Positions 11,391-20,721 of a stretch of 64,000 bases of DNA are shown here, in pieces. This DNA is from Lepidodermella squamata. Taxonomy: Eukaryota > Gastrotricha. Under the pieces are notes generated by a model that was given only the letters and a program-made list of their open reading frames with translations, was not told the origin of the DNA and did not search any database. The position numbers and the translations under genes were made by a program. How positions within the stretch are numbered: position 1 is the first letter of the stretch; each line of letters opens with the position of its first letter. The stretch lies in the NCBI GenBank assembly GCA_047495785.1, contig JBLDXI010000054.1, forward strand, positions 1,736,001-1,800,000, in the 5' to 3' direction.

Positions 11391-12156
11391 AACCGCGGCA
11401 TATAGATATCTTTCCGGGAAAATTATTCTGACTTAATACTTAATATGTTGACTAACATTAATACGTAGATCAGGAAAACTAGTAAAAATAAGGTATTAGC
11501 TAGCAAGACTAGCTAGCGGATAGCTGTCGAATTTACGTCATTTGTCATCGACTTGTACCGAAAAGTCAAAAATGCATCATGTCGGTACAAGTCGATACTA
11601 GTTATCGTTCGCTGGGTTATGCTGGATATTCTCGGGTTTTGATCCAGCTTCGACGACCAATTTTGCAATCAACAGAGCTAAAACTTGCACAGGGGACCCT
11701 TTGCTTTCTTCGGCTAGGTGCTAGAACCTTGTTAAAAAACACCTCAGCTCCCGGATCCTACTTCGCACACTGCTCGCAATATACCAACGACTTGTGCGCG
11801 AACGAATGCTACTTTACTTTCTAAACGAGGAATATCGGGAGGTAAGCGACAGGTAGACACGAATTACTGAAGAGATGAGAGGTAACTCGTCTAAAACCAG
11901 AACTTGGACTTCACACTACTAAACCCACTAGAGCATGGCGTGGGAAGGTTTCCTATCTCGGAGGGGGGTTTAGCAGGAGATGCTCAACCACGCCTCACGA
12001 TTTTCCATGTTGATAAGATGACTCATACGTTAGCAACACCCATTTTACAATACCACAATATCACAGCATAATATCTACTGACACAGTATCAGTAACAAAT
12101 GGTCTGTTCTTATTCAAACATATGGAGGCTATAGATAAGCCCCGCCTAAAATAGGC
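11391..12156. other. Intergenic spacer with hairpin
   Basis: No convincing gene. Holds the inverted repeat described separately and several TAGCTAGC-like short repeats near 11500. Confidence 0.4.
11547..11596. repeat. Perfect 15 bp inverted repeat (hairpin)
   Basis: ATCGACTTGTACCGA at 11547-11561 is exactly complementary to TCGGTACAAGTCGAT at 11582-11596, with a 20-base loop. No transcription unit is evident around it. Confidence 0.7.
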
Positions 12157-12164
12157 TATATAAA
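12157..12164 (+). promoter_or_regulatory. TATA box of the copper monooxygenase gene
   Basis: TATATAAA lies 53 bases before the ATG at 12217, leaving room for a start site near 12190 and a short leader. It is one of the few canonical TATA boxes in this window. Confidence 0.55.
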
Positions 12165-12216
12165 GGAAGCTGAAACTAGGTAAGAAGCAGCTATATATAC
12201 CGCAACAAGCGATATC

Positions 12217-14138
12217 ATGATCGCGAAAATTCTCTTCCCGGCTCTACTTGGGCTGATTTATGCTCTTCATTTCTCTGCCGCGTTTAAATCGTTCCAGTCA
12301 TCTATACCGAACGGAGACCAAGTGCCAGATCCATGCGAACCTACCTCGATCTGGCAAGGCGTAGGACATGAGGATCCTCGCGGGGCTGGTCCAAGGAACC
12401 CGTTTGGCTCTGATTTCTTCAAAGCCGGAAAGGTCTGGACCCCTGAACTTTGCAACCTTGACAGCGATGGAGATGGGAAGACAAACGGTCAGGAGCTTGG
12501 CGATCCTAACTGTGTTTGGACGCCCGGCTCAACCCCAGCAGTAACAGACCAGAAACAGCTAGGCCACCCTGGAGTGTGCGAGCCAATAGATTCGCCGCTA
12601 TGCCTTGCGAAAAATACGTTTCTTAAAAGCTGTACAGCTTTGGGAAAGACAACGCCAGCGCCTTTAGCAGGTTGCCCAAGTCTTAGCGAACCTGGGGTTT
12701 ATGATAAAATCATCACGTTCGACAAGGCAAAGTTGTCGGACGAAGAAACGCAATACATTTGCCAAATTTTTGACATTCCATCCGATGAAGAATACGAGAT
12801 TATCGCGGTAAGCCATCGATATTACAGTTTTCTCACCTTAGTAATAATCGATTCTTTAATGATTAGTGGGAACCGATTGTCGATAATCGAGAGATCCTGC
12901 ATCATATGATTCTATATGGCTGCGAATACCCGTTTCAAAATCCAAGCGAACTGCCGTTCAAAGAGCCGAAGAAGTGTCGAATGGTTCCCGAATACTGCCC
13001 ATCGATGGTCGTCGTTTGGGCCTACGGCATCGCGGGTCAATGCTATTCCACCGAATTCGGGGCTGCCTTCGGTAAAGGCCACTACACCACGATGACCTTG
13101 CAGCATCACTACAACAACGACCAACGCAAGCCGGGATACGTTGACTCATCAGGCATCAGGATTTACTACCAGAAGAAGAAACGCCCGCAGAATAAGGGCT
13201 TGATAGCTGTTGGCGATATGTTGCTTAAAATCCCACCGAATATGCAAAGCTACCGCGTGACTAGCAAGCTATCGTCAGAATGCACGCGAAAATTGTTTAG
13301 CCCCGACCAGCCTTACCACATGGTCTCCCTTCTGATGCATATCCATAAACAGGGAAGCTACGGCCGTTTGGTGTTGAACAAGAAAAAGGCGGGTTATTCG
13401 ATAGTTCTCGTCGATGAAGCGATCACGTATGACAAGCCGAAAACTGCGCTTTGGACCGGGGACCATCAAGTTATCCTTGAGCCAGGGGATGAGATAACTC
13501 TCACTTGCGGCTACAACACGTTGAACAAGAAGGATTGGTCCTTCTTTGGATCACAAACAGCTGATGAGATGTGTTACTATTTCATCGATGGTAAGTTAAA
13601 AAATTTTCATTAAAATATAGTTGAAACTCGATTTCGTTTGATAGTCTATCCAAGACCTTACAACCTGAACTATATGATGCCGGCGAGTTTGGGCGATATT
13701 GATTTCTGCGAACAATATCCCGCTCCAGGTCAGCCATGGGCAGCGCGTGGGTGCGATTTCAACGTTTTCTACCGCAGATTCGGAGCCACACCAGGGAAAC
13801 CAGTGACTGCGGACCTCGCTGAGGTAATGTCGAATTGCGGTTGCATGGAATCATACCCTGCCAAGGGCTGTTCTTCGAAATGCTACAACACCATGAAAAA
13901 GTACAATTTATTCGGTGATGCGTGCATTGCCAGCGACAATGTTTTCATGATGGGGATGCAGCCGTTTTACGACGACTCGGAAATTTTAATTCGAGCTCAA
14001 TCGCAGATGGATGTATGCCAAAAGCTGGGCTCTGAACCTTTGTCGAGCGAAACATGCGCCTTCCGAAATTCGGCCAGCTCGATGATGCAGGCGTTCCTTA
14101 TTGTTCCAACACTCGCCTTGTTCGCTTCATTGTTTTGA
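12217..14138 (+). CDS. Temptin domain fused to DBH-like copper type II monooxygenase (602 aa)
   Basis: Exons 12217-12807, 12867-13590, 13645-14138; intron phases 0 and 1. Signal peptide (about 1-22), then a Temptin-like cysteine-rich domain with the calcium-site-like loop NLDSDGDGKTNGQELGDP (about 80-100), then the two-part monooxygenase fold. All six expected copper ligands can be placed: HHM (about 209-211) and LQHHYNN (His about 278) for the first copper, MHIHK (His-x-His) and DEMC (Met) for the second. The family oxidises C-H bonds using ascorbate, copper and oxygen, in the secretory pathway or outside the cell; dopamine beta-hydroxylase and MOXD1 are relatives, substrate unknown here. 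The C-terminus ends in an uncharged hydrophobic tail after small residues (NSASS), as in a GPI-anchor signal. Confidence 0.88.
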
Positions 14139-14454
14139 CTTATTTTGATTCAATGATTTGATTAAAAATTCATAATTCTCTGCAATGTGGTCTTGAGCTA
14201 CTGCTGATTCAATATTTCTTCAAACTTTTGATTGATCGCGAAGTTAATCGACTTCTTTAAAGTTAAAGAAAGGGGATTTTGTGTTTTGATTCATGATTCA
14301 TGCGGACTTCGATCCTTATTTTACTCTAAGATCAAAAAGACTTTTCGAATTCTCCTGATTAAAATCTACTTATATTACCCACATTATCTTGATGAGAACA
14401 AGCCGGAGCATGCTATTACTATTACTCTTAGAGAAGGACATTTTGTCTTATTAA
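14139..14454. other. Intergenic spacer between convergent genes
   Basis: AT-rich; nothing recognisable. A 102-codon plus-strand frame running into the next gene has no features of a protein. Confidence 0.4.
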
Positions 14455-15848
14455 TCAGCTCGAAACAGCTACTCGAGTGGGAAAAATGTCCCATGCGTGG
14501 CTTATCAACTTTGAAAGAAACTGAGTCACTCTATGAATGAAACCAGGCTTCAAGCTTTGCAAAGCCGGAGCGACTGCCATTTCAAGTGTCAGAACAAGAA
14601 CAGATAATTTGTACAAATCTGAAGATAAAATCAGAGGACCAACACTGCCGAAAAGCGTGAGTAGGATGAAACAGAAAATAACGGGGCCATGGAACAGCGT
14701 GTAGACTAGGAAAAACATCAGAGACTGCTTAGCGAAGAAGGTTTCTCTAGCTATCCAATCGGATTCTCGTTTTTCAGATAGGCTCAACCTTCTTGTAAGT
14801 TGTGTCTGGCGGGGCATTGGATTTGAAGTCCTTGATTTAGTTTCAGCTGTGGATTTCCTTCTGGCATCTCGGATAGCTTTGAAAACCCTCCTTTATTCAA
14901 ATATAACTATACAATGTATTCATCACTGGACTCAAAATTTACCAGTAGTTGCGAGCTAAGATTGCGTCAGGAATAGCGACCACCGCTCCAACAACCAGAA
15001 GACGTAGGAAAGCTGAATCCAAACTTCCAATCAGCCTGTACTCGAAATTTGCGCAGATAGGAACTGAAGACGTTTCGTTCAAGCCGCTGGCATTAACACT
15101 GATCTGGACATTGATATTGAAGGGATACAACACAACAGGGGTGAATACAAAAATGACCACGGCAAACAACAGGAGGGCGTAAATAAGTGTCTGTTGGAAA
15201 TTCATATTACACAATTTTCGGTGATGAATAGAAGGAAACTACCTTTCTTAGACTAAACTGGGCATTCGTGTTCTTCGATGCAACACAAAGCATTCGTTCG
15301 TAACTGATGAGCATCATGATTTGAGGGCTGAAACCTGCTGCGAAGAACATGACAGAGCACAAAACCGTGCAAGACGTACTGCCGAATGCCCAAGAACCAT
15401 CACGAGTGGTTATTGCCATTGCCGTAGAGAAAGAAACGCAGAAAATCGTATTTGTCGCAGCTAGAATCGCAACGAGAGCAAGGAAGTTCGTCCTAACATT
15501 TCTCTTGTAGTAAGCAACGATATTGATGATGTTGGAAACTGCCACAGAGCAAGTTATTATCCAAAACACTGCAGTATAAGCCAATCGGTCTTTATAGGTC
15601 TGAGCCGGGCTGTTGAGACTGCCAATGAAAAAGAATCTGTCCACTTCGTAGCCATGGTCGGGAATCTTCAAAGAAAGCCACGAACTATCGTGGAATGTAC
15701 TCATTTCATTCAGCTGCAGCTTGTAGTGATAGAATAATCTTAGATACTGCGCACTCTGAATTAGTGTCAGTGCATTGATTTTCATAGTGTTAGAACTACC
15801 CAGCAGGGCATCGATACATGCATAATTATTGAAATTGAACTGCCTCAT
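14455..15848 (-). CDS. Rhodopsin-like (class A) orphan GPCR, about 429 aa
   Basis: Three visible exons, 15848-15243, 15190-14943 and 14890-14455, with phases 0 and 2 giving one frame. Seven spans: AYTAVFWIITCSVAVSNII (TM1), NFLALVAILAAT (TM2), a TM3 ending in ISYERML where class A receptors have DRY, TM4 FQQTLIYALLLFAVV, TM5 near VVGAVVAIPDAIL, TM6 FFLVYTLFHGPVIFCF, TM7 with VAPALQS in place of NPxxY. The intracellular loop between TM5 and TM6 is basic and serine-rich (RRKSTAETKSR), as for G-protein coupling. A possible acceptor just upstream (TTAACAG near 15882) means an extra 5' exon could exist. Ligand unknown; weakened DRY and NPxxY suggest a divergent member. Confidence 0.65.
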
Positions 15849-16041
15849 ACAAGTTGGAGATCCAATATCCAAAGTCGCTGTTAATCAATGGCTCTGATAC
15901 GACATTGCACCACCTAATTAGGATGCATTTTATTAGCTCAGAATCGATAATCTTTGCTGCCTGAAAAGCTTAAATTACCAGAATAAGCAAAGTTGCGCGG
16001 ATTTCTTCGAACTGCTTGTGAAAATTGTGGCTGAAATTTTT

Positions 16042-17091
16042 TTAACATTGCTCGCCACTTCTCAAAGGGAGAGTCTCGCTAGGCTCAACGGCGCTTTCTC
16101 GCCTCTTACATCGAGGCCAGTCGATGGATGTAATAAACAATCTGAAAGCATTCAAAAAAGCCATCGGGGTCGATATAAGTAATGAAAGGATGTGCGCTCT
16201 GAAATCAGGCGCAGTTTCCAGTCTAGCCATGAATAGAACAATCATTCCAACATAAAACCCACAATTCACACAGTTTATCGCGAAAATCGACCAAGCCCGC
16301 TGTTTCTCTTCTCTCGTTCTGAAGAAGATCGATCCCCGTCGCTTCACTGACCGGTTTCTCAGCTCAAGGCAGTATTTAATCAGCTTTTTCGTGTAATAAT
16401 TGACAACAAATTGCATGACGATGGTGACTAGCCAGAAGGATGGTCGTTGCGTTCTTCCGATCAGGTAAATTATCGCATTGCAAGAGACTGGGAAGAAGTA
16501 GTGGTACCTGCAAAATCGCTCCGAATTGAAAACTGACCAAGCCTCAATACCTTCGTCGACCACCAACTCATGCCGAATGATTCGATTTTCGATTCTCAAA
16601 GCCATTGCAGCGAATATATAAGACGCGCATCCTGATACAAAGGTCGGGGCAATATTGGCCAAAGCTATGATTTTATCATCGGCGAAATTCAGAAGCAGAA
16701 AGGTTGTGCATTGCAACATTTGAATGTAGGAGTGACGGAAGACTCGACGGGGAATTTCTTGAAAATTCTGATCTTCATCCGGCGTGCAGAGTAGGCAAAC
16801 GTTGCAAGTCCCTAGCAGTATCAACGCGACCAAATGAATGAGCCCAGCATCGAGGTAAAAGCGATAGATCAAGTTTGAATGGCACACATGAGGGTCAATC
16901 GTGAAGTTTTCGTATTTCCTATAGTATTCATGGTACTTCGCGCATCGGATCGATAGCTCGGAAAATTGGGTGGTCACGACATAGGAAGCTGCGTGGCAAA
17001 TGAGAAGAACAAGTGTTAGGGCCGTTGAGGTTACAACGCAGAGTTTGAACTCGCCGATAACAGATTGCCTTGTATCAAGCCGTTCCATCAT
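16042..17091 (-). CDS. Orphan multi-span membrane protein, copy A (349 aa)
   Basis: Single exon. About eight hydrophobic spans with no cleavable signal peptide. It is a clear paralog of the next gene: both carry W-S-V-F-(N/H)-S-(E/K)-RFC followed by FP-x-x-CNA-x-x-Y-x-IG in the middle, and both have paired cysteines in the first large loop. I do not recognise the family. Topology is compatible with a divergent receptor or transporter-like protein, but no diagnostic motif is present. The C-terminus is hydrophilic and basic (WPRCKRRES). Tandem and same-strand with copy B, 121 bp or more of spacer between them. Confidence 0.7.
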   Translation of the reverse strand: MMERLDTRQSVIGEFKLCVVTSTALTLVLLICHAASYVVTTQFSELSIRCAKYHEYYRKYENFTIDPHVCHSNLIYRFYLDAGLIHLVALILLGTCNVCLLCTPDEDQNFQEIPRRVFRHSYIQMLQCTTFLLLNFADDKIIALANIAPTFVSGCASYIFAAMALRIENRIIRHELVVDEGIEAWSVFNSERFCRYHYFFPVSCNAIIYLIGRTQRPSFWLVTIVMQFVVNYYTKKLIKYCLELRNRSVKRRGSIFFRTREEKQRAWSIFAINCVNCGFYVGMIVLFMARLETAPDFRAHILSLLISTPMAFLNAFRLFITSIDWPRCKRRESAVEPSETLPLRSGEQC

Positions 17092-17274
17092 ATTTTAGCC
17101 TTGAAATTGGGCAATTGAGACACCAAACTCCGTACAAATAAAAAAACCAGTAATTCGCCGGTTAGCTAATCAAATTGAGGTCTGCCTGCAAAAAAGTAAC
17201 TCCCAGTAGGTCAAACAATGATGATCCAACATTAGACTGAATTATTCGCGAGATAATCATTAGTTTATTTTATT

Positions 17275-18213
17275 CTAGATCATTGGATCTCGTGAAACTG
17301 ATGCGAGGCTCATTGGCCTGAATAAATGGTACAGCATATTAGCGAAAGCAATGAGTGATGTTAATACGAAAACAATGATATGAATCATCGATTCACGTGG
17401 GTCAGAGTTGAATTCAAGCACAAACCAAGCTAAAGTCAGCCCTAGTAGGCTGCAGTGTACCAAATTAACGAGAAACAACATCCAAGACCCGCGAACAGGC
17501 GATTCGTCTGGCTCAGCTCGATTGCTGTTCGACTTGGAGTCGATCAACCGAGTTAAGTAGTAAGCGGCCATAAGGTGGACGAAAACGATAGGGAGCCAAA
17601 ACTTGGCATCTTGCCAATTTCCTATGAAGTACACTGCTGCATTGCAGAAGGCAGGAAAGCACCAGTGTGAGATGCAGAATCGTTTCGAGTGGAAAACTGA
17701 CCAAGACTCCTCCCATTCGTCACCAGTTAATTCTTCACTGATAATCTTGCTTTCGATGTAAAACGCCAAGGTAGCGAAAGTATAGACTGAAAATCCAGCT
17801 ACTATTGCCGCCCCCAAATTCGCTATGAAAACAGTTTGATCTCCAGTGAATGCCGATACCATGTAGCTTGTGAATTGGAGGCTTAGAATGAAAGATTGAA
17901 TGATCAATTGGCAGGAAAATCGACGAATGTCAAACTCTCTCCTCCACAAAAACCGGTACAAAATGACGGATAGATTGATTAGGAAAGCTGTAGTGGTTGA
18001 TGCAGCAGTTTTTAGGTAGAGATAATCGATAGAATTAGCTGTGTAACACCAATCTTTGACAGCTTCACATGTTTTGAAGTATCCAGACAGCTCCGTAGAG
18101 ATGAAGTATGATGGTATCAGGTAGAATAATAACAGAAGGCTGATAACATTCGCGCTGACGAGCGAAGCCTTGAAAACTCTCACGATTTTCTCCTCAAGAA
18201 TGCTCTCATGCAT
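17275..18213 (-). CDS. Orphan multi-span membrane protein, copy B (312 aa)
   Basis: Single exon; start at the methionine of MHESILEEK, where similarity to copy A begins, rather than the longer frame from 18327. Eight predicted spans, shared motif WSVFHSKRFC then FPAFCNAAVYFIG. The loop between spans 6 and 7 is shorter than in copy A. Function unknown; same remarks on family as its paralog. The two are diverged enough that the duplication is older than that of the flanking blocks. Confidence 0.7.
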   Translation of the reverse strand: MHESILEEKIVRVFKASLVSANVISLLLLFYLIPSYFISTELSGYFKTCEAVKDWCYTANSIDYLYLKTAASTTTAFLINLSVILYRFLWRREFDIRRFSCQLIIQSFILSLQFTSYMVSAFTGDQTVFIANLGAAIVAGFSVYTFATLAFYIESKIISEELTGDEWEESWSVFHSKRFCISHWCFPAFCNAAVYFIGNWQDAKFWLPIVFVHLMAAYYLTRLIDSKSNSNRAEPDESPVRGSWMLFLVNLVHCSLLGLTLAWFVLEFNSDPRESMIHIIVFVLTSLIAFANMLYHLFRPMSLASVSRDPMI

Positions 18214-18407
18214 GTTTTTGAATTTCAGGATACAAAAGCGTGTATTAAAACAAAATGTTATACTACTTCTGCGGCATATTATCGATTTTATTATTACAAT
18301 TCTAAACACACAATGCGTATAAGCCAAAGCCCAAATGGCTGAATCATCGATTTTTTCAACTAATCGAGTTTTATTGCTGCCATGAGGCTTTAGGACAATT
18401 TTTGGGC

Positions 18408-18928
18408 CTATTGCATAAGTCGATCGAGTTTTGAATCAACTGCGTAGTATCCCCTTTGGCTTTGAGGAATGAACATGCGCCAGAAGGATTTCGGCCAGAA
18501 AGTCCGCCCACCAATCGGCGGGAGAATATCACGAGTATTGCATAGATCTCCATCGTCGCAGCAAGCGCATCGGCACGGATTAACAATAGAGTCGCAATTT
18601 TCGTTCACCTGTGAGCATTGATCTTCGAAACAACTCGTCTGTTGTATGCACATCGCGATTTCACTGAAAAATTTGACGTAAAATTGGAATTTTGGGGAAT
18701 AACTTCTTACCTTCTACCGCCGTATTGTCTGTCAAAACTGACCCTCAAGCAACTACGACAGTGCGATTCACTTTCGACGATATTACTATCAACACCATGA
18801 GATTCGTAGCATGACAAAGTTTCACATAGAGCTACGGGAATGATGCTTAGCAAAACTGTTCCTAAAATCAGTTTGGTCTGCATCCCGAAATTATTGTTTA
18901 AAATGAATGAGACTCTCGATTCACCCAT
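18408..18928 (-). CDS. Ly6/three-finger-like secreted or anchored protein (157 aa)
   Basis: Exons 18928-18711 and 18663-18408, 47 bp intron (AGAAG|GTAAGA ... TTTTCAG|TGAAA), phase 2. An inner methionine at 18883 gives a cleaner signal peptide (MQTKLILGTVLLSIIPVALC) and may be the true start. The mature part begins SCYESHG and has about a dozen cysteines ending with CACCDDGDLCN, the C-terminal CC-x4-CN signature of Ly6/uPAR three-finger folds. After this there is a tail without an obvious GPI signal. Ly6 proteins elsewhere bind and tune nicotinic receptors (lynx-type), and many nicotinic-like subunits lie in this window, but a partnership is only inferred. Confidence 0.7.
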
Positions 18929-19120
18929 CTTTATTCATATATAGCACTAGGTAAATATTTTGTCATCAGATCAAGAGTTTTTCCTTCCTCTTTAACCCAC
19001 GATATCATTGGGGGATGGTCATTCGGGTGGGTAAATAATGTAGGTCGCAAGCTTCCGCCGAATCGCCAATATCATTCATTTTTTATTTGATTTTATATGA
19101 AAATGGACAACAGAAAGCAC

Positions 19121-20422
19121 TTATTCAACTGACGTCCTGTTCGCATCTCTCTCCAAGCCACTGAACAACCGACTCTTCTCACCAGCCGTGTAATCGATTA
19201 AAATCAGAAAATAAGTCATTAGAGTCGCTAAAAGCTGTAAAAATTAGACAAAAAGTAGACATCGCTTCAGGACGAAAAAATGACTTACAGCAAAGACAAT
19301 TTTCCGCCTCAGCTTGATCAATCCGACTAGGGTCAGACAAACATGGTTGCTCTTGACTTGATGCAGTAATATCGACAACTGAAGTAGAGTTGGCGTATCT
19401 CTTGTTCGGTAACGCAATCGGAACAACTTTGTTCTAACACGTTCCGATGATCGCTCAAGGTATGAAGAAGGACCCAGGACTAGAATAACAGCCAATATTG
19501 ACGTAAATGCCCAGATTGCCTCGAAAAACTTGAGTAAAGGCGTTGAAGCCAGCACAATACCGTAAATGTGTTGTAGAGAGGCTAAAAAGCCGAAACCAAT
19601 TGAAAATAGTGTCGCAGGATGGATAGCTCGATCTAAATGGCGGACAGTTCGCATCAATTCACAGTGCCTAGTCTGGATTGTCTCGATCAGCCAGATGTCC
19701 GTATTTTTCTTCGCTATGTCGAACAAATCGCCTTTCGCGAGTTTCGCTATGAAATTCCCCAGTGCGACGAACTTCCACGCAACGAGAATTGCACATGCCG
19801 ATATTGTAAACAGTGAAAAGACAATTCCCGTATCAGACACGAAGCTGAAAGCAACCCATGAAACACTGAGAATGTAGTAAAGATCGGTGCGGTTTCGCGG
19901 GATTAGCATATCTAGAGGGGTGGACCAACCGGGCACGGCTGACGGCTTTAAACCAAGTGCTGTAGCCACGAAAATAGTGTTGGATCCGTACATAATCCAG
20001 CCGAGAAAGAAGGCTATGATGAAGAGTCTGTTGCGTCGTTTAAGGTACTGACCAGCGACTTCTGGTCCGAAAATGGTAGCATCGATAGTTTCAAAAACGA
20101 TTGGTTGAAATTTGTTACGCAATGATCCGATAACCACTACGGTTCTCACGATTGCCCCGGCTGTGTAATATGTTGTCAAAACTATCAAGGTGAAGGTCAT
20201 CTCTATACTGCTGGCATGTGGGGACTGACTGGCGTAAGGCCATGCTAGTGACGAAGCTATCCGCCCAGCATTCAGCCAGGCAATTAGGATGAGAATGATA
20301 CAGTAAACCTTGTAGTAGGTTCCACTGTTTTTGTCTGGATCTCGGTTCCAATTTGGCGCCAAACCGAGATATCTGCAACAGATGAGGAAAGGCTTCAAGC
20401 TCAAGTCTGACAGTTCAGACAT
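19121..20422 (-). CDS. Gustatory-receptor-like 7TM protein, copy 2 (415 aa)
   Basis: Exons 20422-19289 and 19234-19121, same intron position as copy 1 and same first-exon length (378 codons). Sequence is nearly identical to the gene at 6.3-7.6 kb over most of its length, with clustered substitutions in the first loops and around TM5. Ends two bases differently, giving one extra residue. No disabling change in either copy, so both may encode working receptors. The short last exon again encodes LMTYFLILIDY, the TM7 signature. Confidence 0.72.
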
Positions 20423-20721
20423 AATATCCGTTTTCGAATCAGTCTGAAAACTCGAAACATTCTTCTGCGCGACAATGACGTTCACATCGCCAAAACACCG
20501 TTAATTATTTACTATATTCAAGCTCTTCAACGAGTGCGTGCATGGCGCCAGTGAACTAAGGGCTAAAGTGGGTGTGATGATGGCTGTGTGTGCGGCATTT
20601 TCACGTGAAAGATTGCTAACTAATAGTTAGCATGATCCCCCTCATCAAGGTGGCTATAATAGCTAAGTGTGATGAAATTTACGCCCCACACCTTAATGTT
20701 GGCACGAAAAACCGCAAAAAA
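20423..20721. promoter_or_regulatory. Divergent promoter region, copy 2
   Basis: Duplicate of 7559-7872. The palindrome TTTCACGTGAAA is at 20599-20610. It separates the gustatory-like gene from the protease-homolog gene and must hold both promoters. Confidence 0.45.

Noticed and set aside
14232-14540. 102-codon plus-strand frame
   Set aside because: Overlaps the last exon of the class A GPCR and has no protein features.
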